Of a DNA stretch of 20,550 bases, positions 1 to 15,384 are shown in pieces (positions within the stretch are counted from its first letter, which is position 1; each line of letters opens with the position of its first letter). Source of the DNA: JBOHHM01 sp050725495 (GTDB taxonomy: Bacteria > Pseudomonadota > Gammaproteobacteria > Burkholderiales > Burkholderiaceae_C); NCBI GenBank assembly GCA_050725495.1, contig JBOHHM010000035.1:1-20550 (forward strand). Direction: 5' to 3'. A program made the translations under genes and the position numbers. The notes below the pieces were generated by a model that saw nothing but the letters and a program-made list of their open reading frames with translations, was not told where the DNA came from and searched no databases.

Positions 1-420
1 ATCGTCGGTTTTGTCAAGCTGCAAGTGCCAGCGGGCAAGGCCAACCCGTCGCCGCCGATCGGCCCTGCACTGGGCCAGCGCGGTCTGAACATCATGGAGT
101 TCTGCAAGGCGTTCAACGCCCAGACCCAGGGCGTCGAGCCCGGTCTGCCGCTGCCGGTGGTGATCACCGCGTTTGCGGACAAGAGCTTCACCTTCATCAT
201 CAAGACGCCGCCGGCGACGACCCTGATCAAGAAGGCCATCAAGCTCGACAAGGGCTCGGCCAAGCCGCACAGCGACAAGGTCGGAAAGATCACGCGGGCC
301 CAGCTCGAAGAAATCGCCAAGACCAAGATGAAGGACATGACGGCCGCCGACCTGGACGCCGCGGTTCGCACCATCGCTGGCTCTGCCCGTTCCATGGGCG
401 TGAATGTGGAGGGCGTGTAA
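1..420 (+). CDS. rplK: 50S ribosomal protein L11, 5' end cut by the window edge
   Basis: L11 binds the GTPase-associated centre of 23S rRNA at the base of the L7/L12 stalk and is needed for factor-dependent GTP hydrolysis and the stringent response. The reading frame is open from base 1 and encodes 139 residues ending in TAA. Bacterial L11 is about 143 residues, so only about four N-terminal residues are missing. The conserved proline-rich stretch ANPSPPIGPALGQRGLNIME lies near the start of the visible part, followed by EFCKAFNAQT, KTPPAT and the C-terminal rRNA-binding helices ending RTIAGSARSMGV. It is followed with zero spacing by rplA, so the two are co-transcribed and probably translationally coupled. 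Upstream one would expect nusG and secE. Identification is secure. Confidence 0.97.
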   Translation: MVGFVKLQVPAGKANPSPPIGPALGQRGLNIMEFCKAFNAQTQGVEPGLPLPVVITAFADKSFTFIIKTPPATTLIKKAIKLDKGSAKPHSDKVGKITRAQLEEIAKTKMKDMTAADLDAAVRTIAGSARSMGVNVEGV

Positions 421-1116
<696 letters not shown>

Positions 1117-1125
1117 TCGCAGGAA

Positions 1126-1140
1126 TTCGGGCTGCCCGAA
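1126..1140 (+). other. Small hairpin directly after rplA
   Basis: TTCGGG (1126-1131) and CCCGAA (1135-1140) form a perfect 6-bp stem with a 3-nt loop nine bases after the rplA stop. There is no T-run behind it, so it is not a normal intrinsic terminator. It could protect the rplK-rplA message from 3' decay or be a processing signal. Its function is inference. Confidence 0.35.
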
Positions 1141-1181
1141 ACGGTGGCCCGATGTGGTGGGCTGTGGTGGTTGCCAGACCG

Positions 1182-1265
1182 CTGCAGGCCATCCAAGACC
1201 GTTGGCGTGCAAGCTGTTTGCACTTAATCGATAAACGGCCAACGCAGATGGCGATCCCGCTGCAG
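1182..1265 (+). promoter_or_regulatory. L10-type ribosomal protein leader before rplJ
   Basis: The 236-base gap between rplA and rplJ contains a long multi-part stem. CTGCAG (1182-1187) pairs with CTGCAG (1260-1265), GCCATC (1188-1193) with GATGGC (1247-1252), CGTTGGC (1200-1206) with GCCAACG (1238-1244), and GTGCAA (1207-1212) with TTGCAC (1218-1223). The short unpaired stretch 1194-1199 between two stems is where a kink-turn would lie. In proteobacteria the rplJL leader at this position is bound by the L10-(L12)4 complex, which represses translation of rplJL. The stems are seen directly. The binding role is inferred from position and from that known mechanism. Confidence 0.7.
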
Positions 1266-1340
1266 ATGGAATCAGTTCCGAAACAGTTGGTCGCTGCAAT
1301 GAGGCGTGTTGGACGGCGTGAAGCCCGATAACACATTTTG

Positions 1341-1346
1341 AAGGAG
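1341..1346 (+). promoter_or_regulatory. Ribosome binding site that sets the rplJ TTG start
   Basis: AAGGAG lies six bases before TTG at 1353. No ATG in frame fits the conserved L10 N-terminus MSLNRSEKEA, so this Shine-Dalgarno sequence supports initiation at the rare TTG codon. Confidence 0.75.
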
Positions 1347-1352
1347 TAGACC

Positions 1353-1877
1353 TTGAGTCTGAATCGCAGTGAGAAAGAAGCGGTCATCAATGAAGTGACC
1401 AGCCTCGCCGCTAAAGCTCAAACGCTCGTGATGGCGGAATACCGTGGCATCACGGTCGCTGACATGACCAAACTGCGCACCGAGGCGCGCAGCAAGGGCG
1501 TGAACCTGAGTGTGTTGAAAAACACCCTGGCTCGCCGTGCTGTCGCCGGTAGCGCTTTTGATGTTGTGTCCGGCCAGATGACCGGTCCGCTGATCTATGG
1601 CTTCTCTGAAGACGCCGTGGCCGCCGCCAAAGTGGTAGCCGACTTCGCGAAAACCAACGACAAGCTGGTGATTCGCGGTGGCGCCTTCAGTGGCAAGGCC
1701 CTGGATGTCAACGGCGTGAAGCAATTGGCCAGCATCCCCTCCAAGGACGTGTTGCTGGCGCAGTTGTGCGGCTTGCTGATGTCCCCGATCTCGCGAACCG
1801 CCGTTGTGCTGGGCGCGCTGGCGGCGAAGCGAGGCGAAGGCACGGCTGAAGTGGCAGCTGAGGCAGCCGCGGCCTGA
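1353..1877 (+). CDS. rplJ: 50S ribosomal protein L10
   Basis: L10 anchors the L7/L12 dimers to the ribosome and, as the L10-L12 complex, represses its own mRNA through the leader upstream. The product is 174 residues, typical for betaproteobacteria. The N-terminal rRNA-binding domain reads MSLNRSEKEA with VMAEYRGI and LKNTLARRA after it. The central MTGPLIYGFS motif is present, and the alanine- and glutamate-rich C-terminal helix (after ALAAKRGEG) is where L7/L12 dimers dock. The start is TTG, supported by AAGGAG at 1341-1346. A weak start fits a gene controlled at translation. rplL follows after 39 bases. Confidence 0.96.
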   Translation: MSLNRSEKEAVINEVTSLAAKAQTLVMAEYRGITVADMTKLRTEARSKGVNLSVLKNTLARRAVAGSAFDVVSGQMTGPLIYGFSEDAVAAAKVVADFAKTNDKLVIRGGAFSGKALDVNGVKQLASIPSKDVLLAQLCGLLMSPISRTAVVLGALAAKRGEGTAEVAAEAAAA

Positions 1878-1916
1878 AGGCCGGGCAGTTCAACCAATAT
1901 TGTTAGGAAATTCAAA

Positions 1917-2291
1917 ATGGCATTCGACAAAGACGCATTTTTGACCGCGCTGGACAGCATGACGGTCCTGGAACTCAACGACCTGGTGAAAGCCATCGAA
2001 GAGAAGTTTGGCGTGAGCGCAGCCGCCATGGCCGCTCCCGCTGCTGGCGGTGGCGCTGCCGCCCCGGCCGTTGAAGAAAAGACCGAATTCAACGTCGTGC
2101 TGACTGAAGCCGGCGCGAACAAGGTGTCGGTCATCAAGGCCGTGCGCGAGATCACTGGCCTGGGCCTCAAGGAAGCCAAGGACCTGGTGGACGGCGCCCC
2201 GAAGGCCGTCAAGGAAGCCATTGCCAAGGCCGACGCCGAAGCCGCCAAGAAGAAGCTCGAAGAAGCCGGCGCCAAGGTCGAACTCAAGTAA
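1917..2291 (+). CDS. rplL: 50S ribosomal protein L7/L12
   Basis: L7/L12 is the multicopy acidic stalk protein that recruits IF2, EF-Tu, EF-G and RF3 and stimulates their GTPase activity. The 124-residue product has the expected three parts: an N-terminal dimerisation domain (about residues 1-33, with MTVLELNDLVKAIEEKFGV), an Ala/Gly/Pro hinge (about 36-56), and the globular C-terminal domain with the conserved KVSVIKAVREITGLGLKEAK factor-binding surface. AGGAAA at 1905-1910 is six bases before the ATG. It is co-transcribed with rplJ, and a hairpin between it and rpoB probably sets the ribosomal-to-polymerase protein ratio. Confidence 0.97.
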   Translation: MAFDKDAFLTALDSMTVLELNDLVKAIEEKFGVSAAAMAAPAAGGGAAAPAVEEKTEFNVVLTEAGANKVSVIKAVREITGLGLKEAKDLVDGAPKAVKEAIAKADAEAAKKKLEEAGAKVELK

Positions 2292-2305
2292 TCGGGTTCT
2301 ACTCA

Positions 2306-2340
2306 AAAGGCTGGAGTGTCCCGAGGGGCCTCCAGCCTTT
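2306..2340 (+). terminator. Attenuator or processing hairpin between rplL and rpoB
   Basis: AAAGGCTGGAG (2306-2316) and CTCCAGCCTTT (2330-2340) form a perfect 11-bp stem with a 13-nt loop, starting 15 bases after the rplL stop. Only three T residues end the stem and no longer T-run follows, so termination should be partial at best. In E. coli an attenuator and an RNase III site lie in this same gap and lower rpoBC expression relative to rplJL. The same role is inferred here by position. Confidence 0.6.
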
Positions 2341-2600
2341 GGTGCTTACAGAGAGCACCCAAAAGCAACGTTGCCAACGCTGTTTTTGAGTGTCTTCTGA
2401 TCCCGACTGCAGAAGATGCCTTGGTTCGGGCTGCGTGCAATGCGCGGCCGTCCGCCAATGGTTGGTAGTGGCCAACCACCAAGTATGTTGAGACATCGGG
2501 GGCCGTCCGAGGTACAGCCTCGAACAGCTCCCGGCTGTTGGAGGTGCTCAACACGACAGTCGCTGAAGACCCAGGACTCATGTCTTTGCCCGGAGATCTC
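2341..2600 (+). promoter_or_regulatory. Structured 5' region of rpoB
   Basis: About 260 bases separate the rplL hairpin from the rpoB ATG, with no convincing gene. Three simple hairpins are visible: TGGTTGG/CCAACCA (2459-2478), CGAGG/CCTCG (2508-2522) and AACAGC/GCTGTT (2523-2539), the last two directly adjacent. GGAG at 2592-2595 is the rpoB ribosome binding site. I could not identify a convincing sigma-70 promoter here. The role of the hairpins (autoregulation, processing or none) is unknown. Confidence 0.4.
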
Positions 2601-6713
<4,113 letters not shown>

Positions 6714-6740
6714 TCACAGGAAGGAACAAGGATTCAAACC

Positions 6741-10964
<4,224 letters not shown>

Positions 10965-10992
10965 CAAGCCCCATAGCTGGTGAAGCCGCTAT

Positions 10993-11029
10993 CGCCCCAG
11001 ACCCGGTTGCCCGGGTCTGGGGCGTTTTT
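10993..11029 (+). terminator. Rho-independent terminator of the rplKAJL-rpoBC operon
   Basis: A perfect 14-bp GC-rich stem runs from 10993-11006 to 11011-11024 with a TTGC loop and is followed by TTTTT (11025-11029). It lies 28 bases after the rpoC stop. This is a textbook intrinsic terminator and separates the core operon from the next gene. Confidence 0.93.
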
Positions 11030-11080
11030 GTATCGATGGGAGCCCATGTGGGCTTATGCTGGCGGTGAAGGGAGTCAGAC

Positions 11081-11641
11081 ATGCCCTGGTCTTTTGTACT
11101 GTGGTTCATTCTGGGCATCTTGCTGTTCTGGTCGGTCGGGGCCTACAACCGCATGGTGCGGCTGCGCTCGGCGACGCTGGAGGCATTTGCGACACTGGAT
11201 GCGCAGCTCATGAGGCTGGTCGACTTGTTGCAGTCCAGCCTGCCTGCTGCGGTCGCGCCCTCCGCTGTGGCCCAGCCAGGCGTCGTGCCCGGCGACGTCG
11301 CATCCTTGTGGGACGGCCTGCAAAGCGCGGCGTCACAGTTCACGGCCTCGCTGGCCGCAGCCCGTGCCCATCCGCTCGACGGCGATGCCATGGCGGCGCT
11401 CAGCGCGGCCCAGGGTGTGCTGGCCATGGCGTGGCAGCGTTTGCAGCACGAGGCCCATGACCTGGCCGGGGCCGCCGTGCCCGAGACCCTGCAAGTGCAG
11501 TGGGAGCAACTGGCACTGCCCGCCCGTGTGGCCGGTGAGCATTTCAACCTGGCCGTGGCCCGCTACAACGAGGCGATTGCCCAGTTTCCCGCGCTGTTGC
11601 TGGCCCGGCTGTTTGGTTTCAAGGTGGCCCGACCGGTGTGA
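11081..11641 (+). CDS. LemA-family membrane-anchored protein
   Basis: The 186-residue product has an N-terminal transmembrane segment (about residues 4-21, FVLWFILGILLFWSVGAY) followed directly by YNRMVRLRSATLEAFATLDA, which fits the LemA signature of a membrane anchor, a YN motif, then a long helix. The C-terminus FNLAVARYNEAIAQFPALLL, then ARLFGFK, is the most conserved part of the LemA family and is clearly present. LemA proteins are helical proteins with a short exposed N-terminus; their biochemical function is unknown. AAGGGAG at 11068-11074 is six bases before the ATG. The gene begins 52 bases after the rpoC terminator and is followed by a 151-base gap, so it is probably a separate unit. 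The family assignment is strong; the role is not known. Confidence 0.85.
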   Translation: MPWSFVLWFILGILLFWSVGAYNRMVRLRSATLEAFATLDAQLMRLVDLLQSSLPAAVAPSAVAQPGVVPGDVASLWDGLQSAASQFTASLAAARAHPLDGDAMAALSAAQGVLAMAWQRLQHEAHDLAGAAVPETLQVQWEQLALPARVAGEHFNLAVARYNEAIAQFPALLLARLFGFKVARPV

Positions 11642-11792
11642 GGGCCGCCACGGAGCCGGGCTCGGGCATCGCCGGCCTGGGCTCCTGGCGAGAAACGGGT
11701 TGCCAACTGGAGGCGCTCATGGATACTACGGAGCCGGGATCAAGTCGCGCAAGCCTATATTGGCAGTTGCTCATATGAATCAGGAGATCGGT
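11642..11792. repeat. Intergenic gap with an 11-nt direct repeat
   Basis: The 151-base gap before the cytochrome gene contains ACGGAGCCGGG twice in direct orientation, at 11650-11660 and 11728-11738, 78 bases apart. A TATATT at 11756-11761 could be a -10 box, but no matching -35 is at the right distance. The repeat could be an operator pair or chance in GC-rich DNA. No terminator with a T-run is visible after the LemA-family gene. Confidence 0.35.
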
Positions 11793-12104
11793 ATGAAGCT
11801 CAAATCGATGGCTGGTGCTGCACTCATTCTGGCGGCCATGAGCAGCCTGGCGCAGGACAAGGAGACTCTGTATGTGAAGAGCCTGGCCGCGACCTGCGCC
11901 AACTGCCATGGCACCCATGGCCGGGTGGTGGACGGCTCCAGCGTGGCGTCTCTGGCCGGTCTGCCCAGGGAGCACATCGTGGCGCAGATGCAGGCCTTCA
12001 AAGCCGGCACCCGTGCCGCCACGGTGATGCACCAGATCAGCAAGGGCTACAGCGATGCGCAAATCGAGCAGATCGCCGGCTATTTCGCGGCTCAAAAGAA
12101 GTAA
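11793..12104 (+). CDS. Periplasmic monoheme cytochrome c, probable sulfide dehydrogenase cytochrome subunit
   Basis: This 103-residue class I cytochrome c starts with a Sec signal peptide (about residues 1-20, cleavage predicted after SSLA, before QDKE). It has one heme-binding site, CANCH, with Cys35, Cys38 and His39. Met79 in the segment TVMHQISKGYSDAQIEQIAG is the likely sixth iron ligand. The start at 11793 is favoured by AGGAGA at 11782-11787 and by the clean signal peptide; an in-frame ATG at 11775 would add six residues. The flavoprotein subunit of flavocytochrome c sulfide dehydrogenase begins 11 bases downstream, so this is most likely its electron-accepting heme subunit (FccA-like). 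Some FccA proteins carry two hemes and others one; this one has a single heme. The partnership is inferred from the pairing. Confidence 0.85.
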   Translation: MKLKSMAGAALILAAMSSLAQDKETLYVKSLAATCANCHGTHGRVVDGSSVASLAGLPREHIVAQMQAFKAGTRAATVMHQISKGYSDAQIEQIAGYFAAQKK

Positions 12105-12115
12105 GGAAAACAGTC

Positions 12116-13390
12116 ATGCAACGCCGTTCCTTTCTCCAGTCTTCTGCCGCCTTGAGCCTGCTGGGCCTGGCGGCCTGCGCGACCCCCTCCGTTCCCGCCA
12201 AGGCCAGAGTCGTCGTCATCGGCGGCGGCTATGGCGGCGCCACGGCGGCCAAGTATGTGCGCCTGCTGTCGGACTACAAGATCGATGTGGTGCTGGTCGA
12301 GCCGGGCGAGGCTTTCGTGTCCTGCCCTGTTTCCAACCTGGTGCTGGGTGGCAGCAAGCAGATGGCCGACATCACCATGCCTTACGCCGGGCTGTCCAGA
12401 AAACATGGGGTGACGGTCGTCAAGGACATGGCCCGCGGTATCGACGCGACCAAGAAAACCGTGAGCCTGGCCGGCGGCGCGAGCATCGTCTACGACAAGC
12501 TGGTGGTGTCGCCCGGCATCGAGTTGCTGTTCGGCAGCATCGAGGGCCTGCAGGCGGCCTACGCCTCGGGCCAGATCCTGCAGGCCTGGAAAGCTGGGTC
12601 GGAAACGCTGGCCCTGCGCCGCCAACTCGAGGCCATGCCCGACGGCGGCGTCTACGCGATCACGATTCCAGAGGCGCCGTACCGCTGCCCGCCCGGCCCC
12701 TATGAGCGGGCCTGCCAGGTGGCCTGGTACTTCAAAAACGCCAAGCCGCGCAGCAAGGTTCTCATTCTCGATGCCAATCCCGACGTCACCTCCAAGGGCG
12801 CGCTGTTCAAGAAGGTCTGGGCCGAGCAGTACAAGGGCATGGTCGAGTACCGCGGCCAGCACCGGGCCACGGCGGTCGATGCCAGGGCCGGGCTGATCAA
12901 GTTCGACGTGCAGGATGATGTGAAAGCCAACGTCATCAATGCCCTGCCGCCCATGCGCGCCGGCGCCATCGCCGTGCAGGCGGGCCCGAACAACCAGGCC
13001 AACAACCGCTGGTGCGGCGTGAACTACCAGAGCTTCGAGTCCACTGCGGCCAAAGACGTGTTTGTGATCGGCGACTCGATCCAGATCGCGCCCGGCATGC
13101 CCAAGAGCGGCCACATGGCCAACAGCCATGCCAAGGTGGCGGCCGCCGCCATCGTGGCGCAGCTCTCAGGCTGGGACGTGAACCCGGCGCCCATGCTCAC
13201 CAATACCTGCTACAGCTTTGTGGACGACAAGAACGTGTTCCATGTGGCGAGTGTGCATGAGTATGTGGCGGCCGAGAAAACCTTCAAGACCGTGGCCGGC
13301 TCGGGAGGCTTGAGCCCCGGCCCCACCGAGCTCGAGGGTGTTTACGCCCTCAACTGGGCGCACAACATCTGGTCGGACATCCTGGGCTAG
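12116..13390 (+). CDS. fccB: Flavocytochrome c sulfide dehydrogenase, FAD subunit
   Basis: The 424-residue protein oxidises sulfide to elemental sulfur or polysulfide in the periplasm and passes electrons through FAD to the cytochrome subunit. The N-terminus has a twin-arginine motif (MQRRSFLQSS) and a hydrophobic stretch ending LAAC, so export is by Tat, as expected for a protein that folds with FAD. The Rossmann motif VVVIGGGYGGATAAKYVRLL follows at about residues 32-51. Cys70 in FVSCPVSNLVLGG aligns with the cysteine that binds FAD covalently in Allochromatium FccB. Cys191 (YRCPPGPYERA) and Cys365 (NTCYS) align with its redox-active disulfide. The ending WAHNIWSDILG is also family-like. 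AAGGA at 12103-12107 overlaps the cytochrome stop. SoxF is the same family; no other sox genes are in the window. Confidence 0.93.
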   Translation: MQRRSFLQSSAALSLLGLAACATPSVPAKARVVVIGGGYGGATAAKYVRLLSDYKIDVVLVEPGEAFVSCPVSNLVLGGSKQMADITMPYAGLSRKHGVTVVKDMARGIDATKKTVSLAGGASIVYDKLVVSPGIELLFGSIEGLQAAYASGQILQAWKAGSETLALRRQLEAMPDGGVYAITIPEAPYRCPPGPYERACQVAWYFKNAKPRSKVLILDANPDVTSKGALFKKVWAEQYKGMVEYRGQHRATAVDARAGLIKFDVQDDVKANVINALPPMRAGAIAVQAGPNNQANNRWCGVNYQSFESTAAKDVFVIGDSIQIAPGMPKSGHMANSHAKVAAAAIVAQLSGWDVNPAPMLTNTCYSFVDDKNVFHVASVHEYVAAEKTFKTVAGSGGLSPGPTELEGVYALNWAHNIWSDILG

Positions 13391-13454
13391 TAGATCGACC
13401 GCTCTGCTGCGCGACCATCGCTACGCTTGATAGGTTCGGGCTTGGAACGGCCCG

Positions 13455-14795
13455 GTGCTCAATGCATTCATGAAAGACCACGAAGTTAAAACTCCCCTGT
13501 GGCGCCAGCTTCAGGCTGCCGCCACTGTTTTAGTAGCGGTGCGCGCTGGTGAATCGGGCGCGGCAGCCCTGGATGAGCTTGAAGCTGCGCTGCGCCCCGG
13601 GGTCCAGGCCATCGTCTTCCAGGTGCTCCGATCGCTGGGTCGCGCCAACGCCTTGCGCCAGCTGCTCGTCAAACGCTCGCCGCCGCCGCAGGCCGATGCC
13701 TTGCTGTGCACGGCCCTGGCCCTGGTCTGGCGCGAGCAGGGCGCGCCTTACGAGGCCTTCACCCTGGTGGATCAGGCGGTCGAAGCGGCCAAGCGCAGCC
13801 CTGCCATGCAGGGCCAGGCCAGCTTCATCAATGCCTGCCTGCGCCGCTTCCTGCGCGAGCGCGAGGCGCTGGTGGCCGCGAGCAGCCGGGACCCGGTGGC
13901 GCTGTGGAACCATCCGCGCTGGTGGATCGAGCGGCTCAAGCGGGACCATCCCGGGCGCTGGCAGGCCATTTTGCAGGCCAACAACACGCATGCGCCCATG
14001 ACCTTGCGCGTCAATGTGAGAAAAACGGCTGTAGCCACCTATCTGCAAGAACTGGTTGCTATGAATATGGAAGCAACCGCGGTGGGTGAGGCCGGCGTCG
14101 TGCTGGCCCGGCCGCGACCGGTGCAGCAGATCCCCGGTTTTGCCGAGGGCGCCGTATCGGTGCAGGACGCGGGCGCGCAACTGGCCGCGCCCCTGCTGCT
14201 GCAGGGCCTGGAGCGGTCCCGGCCGCTGAAGATTCTCGATGCCTGCGCTGCGCCGGGCGGCAAGACGGCGCATCTGCTGGAGCTGGCCGATGCGCAGGTG
14301 ACGGCGCTGGACATCGATCCTGAGCGCTGCGAGCGCATCCACCAGAACCTGCGGCGCCTGGGGCTGGCGGCCCGTGTCGTGGCCGCCGATGCTGCTCATC
14401 CAGCCAGCTGGTGGGACGGCGAGCTGTTCGACATCATCCTGCTGGACGCGCCCTGCACCGCCTCGGGCATCGTGCGCCGCCACCCCGACGTGCGCTGGCT
14501 GCGCCGCGAGAGCGACATCGCCCAGCTGGCCGCGATCCAGGCGGCGCTGCTGCAGGCCCTGTGGCCCCTGCTCAAGCCCGGCGGGCGGCTGCTGTACTGC
14601 ACCTGCTCGGTGTTCCTGGCCGAAGGACACGATCAGATACAAACGTTTGTTGCGCACAACACCGACGCCGCTTTGCGGCCTTCACCCGGCCATTTAATCC
14701 CCCAAACGGCGGGAAACGGCGATGCCGTCCCGGACAATCTGCAAGGTGATCACGACGGCTTTTTTTACGCATTGCTTGAAAAACATACGACTTAG
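13455..14795 (+). CDS. rsmB: 16S rRNA (cytosine967-C5)-methyltransferase RsmB
   Basis: RsmB methylates C967 of 16S rRNA using S-adenosylmethionine. The 446-residue product has an N-terminal NusB-like RNA-binding domain (about residues 10-150) and a C-terminal Rossmann methyltransferase domain. The SAM site DACAAPGGKTAHLLEL begins at residue 262. The two family cysteines are Cys334 in LLDAPCTASGIVRRHPDVRW and Cys384 in LLYCTCSVF, the latter being the expected nucleophile. The start is uncertain: GTG at 13455 has a weak GGAA upstream, and ATG at 13470 is an alternative that loses five residues. Two 17-nt palindromic repeats interrupt the coding sequence in frame (residues 23-28 and 202-207). 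It is the first gene of a four-gene operon and its end overlaps the DUF4390 gene. Confidence 0.93.
   Translation: MLNAFMKDHEVKTPLWRQLQAAATVLVAVRAGESGAAALDELEAALRPGVQAIVFQVLRSLGRANALRQLLVKRSPPPQADALLCTALALVWREQGAPYEAFTLVDQAVEAAKRSPAMQGQASFINACLRRFLREREALVAASSRDPVALWNHPRWWIERLKRDHPGRWQAILQANNTHAPMTLRVNVRKTAVATYLQELVAMNMEATAVGEAGVVLARPRPVQQIPGFAEGAVSVQDAGAQLAAPLLLQGLERSRPLKILDACAAPGGKTAHLLELADAQVTALDIDPERCERIHQNLRRLGLAARVVAADAAHPASWWDGELFDIILLDAPCTASGIVRRHPDVRWLRRESDIAQLAAIQAALLQALWPLLKPGGRLLYCTCSVFLAEGHDQIQTFVAHNTDAALRPSPGHLIPQTAGNGDAVPDNLQGDHDGFFYALLEKHTT
13521..13537 (+). repeat. 17-nt palindromic repeat, copy 1, in rsmB
   Basis: GCCACTGTTTTAGTAGC is a degenerate GCTAT-N7-GTAGC palindrome, AT-rich against GC-rich surroundings and followed by GGTGCGCGC. 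It begins on a codon boundary and encodes A-T-V-L-V-A in the NusB-like domain. Elements of this shape are, as I recall, common in Comamonadaceae genomes. Confidence 0.5.
14058..14074 (+). repeat. 17-nt palindromic repeat, copy 2, in rsmB
   Basis: GCTATGAATATGGAAGC has the same length and outline as the copies at 13521 and 16851. It lies inside a longer inverted repeat, GGTTGCT (14054-14060) with AGCAACC (14072-14078). It starts on a codon boundary and encodes A-M-N-M-E-A, just before the methyltransferase domain. Confidence 0.5.
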
Positions 14796-15384
14796 CCTGG
14801 CCGTCCTGCTGGCCTGCGTTGGTCTGGCCTGGGCCGCCCCCGGGGTGGCCCAGGCCAATGGTTCTGTCGCCGACATCACCCAGCTGCGGCTGGAGCGCAG
14901 CGACGAAGGTGTATATCTGTCCGCCAGCCTGAAGTTTGAGCTCCCCACCATCGTCGAAGATGCGTTGCTCAAGGGCATCCCCATGTTTTTCGTGGCCGAG
15001 GCCGAGGTGTTCCGCGACCGCTGGTACTGGTATGACAAGAAGGTCGCCAGCGCCAGCCGGCACATGAGGCTGGCCTACCAGCCGCTGACGCGCAAATGGC
15101 GGCTCCATGTCTCGCCCGGCGCCATCGGCAACGTGGGCCTGGGCGTGACCCTCAACCAGAACTTCGACGAGTTGTCCGACGCGCTGGCGGCGGTGCAGCG
15201 CATCTCGCGCTGGAAGATCGCCGAGCTCTCGGAAATCGAGCCCGATTCGCGCCACAACGTGGACTTCCGGTTCCGGCTCGATGTGTCGCAGCTGCTGCGC
15301 CCGTTCCAGATCGGTGCGGTGGGCCAGGCCGAGTGGAACATTTCCGTCGCCAGGAATCAGCGCCTGGTGGAGGGCTCGAAGTGA
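14722..15384 (+). CDS. DUF4390 family exported protein
   Basis: The 220-residue protein is recognised as a DUF4390 member by the arrangement of ADITQLRLERSDEGVYLSAS near the N-terminus, the FRDRWYWYDKKVA segment in the middle and the C-terminal LRPFQIGAVGQAEWNIS. A hydrophobic segment ending LAWAAPGVAQA is a signal peptide, so the mature part of about 175 residues is periplasmic. The ATG at 14722 overlaps rsmB by 74 bases and has GGGA upstream at 14711-14714. A TTG at 14776 would give a shorter, more typical signal peptide but has no visible ribosome binding site. The gene ends in an overlapping GTGA with the histidine kinase gene, so the two are translationally coupled. Function is unknown; the constant pairing with the kinase suggests a shared envelope process. 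Confidence 0.82.
   Translation: MPSRTICKVITTAFFTHCLKNIRLSLAVLLACVGLAWAAPGVAQANGSVADITQLRLERSDEGVYLSASLKFELPTIVEDALLKGIPMFFVAEAEVFRDRWYWYDKKVASASRHMRLAYQPLTRKWRLHVSPGAIGNVGLGVTLNQNFDELSDALAAVQRISRWKIAELSEIEPDSRHNVDFRFRLDVSQLLRPFQIGAVGQAEWNISVARNQRLVEGSK
15369..15374 (+). promoter_or_regulatory. Ribosome binding site that sets the kinase GTG start
   Basis: GGAGGG lies six bases before GTG at 15381, which overlaps the DUF4390 stop as GTGA. The open frame extends upstream to 15096, but that part lies inside the DUF4390 gene, so this site decides the start. Confidence 0.8.

Noticed and set aside
2538..2600. Upstream extension of rpoB from TTG 2538
   Set aside because: The 21 added residues are not conserved in RpoB, run through a hairpin, and the ATG at 2601 has its own ribosome binding site.
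10973..10992. ATAGC and GCTAT arms after rpoC resembling the 17-nt repeat
   Set aside because: The arms are in the opposite arrangement (ATAGC first) and the spacing differs, so it is not a copy of the repeat; it is a minor hairpin next to the real terminator.
11651..11695. GC-rich partial inverted repeat as a terminator after the LemA-family gene
   Set aside because: The stem is imperfect and no T-run follows.
15096..15380. Upstream extension of the kinase frame inside the DUF4390 gene
   Set aside because: It is an out-of-frame shadow of the DUF4390 coding sequence; GTG 15381 has a strong GGAGGG and forms the usual GTGA overlap.
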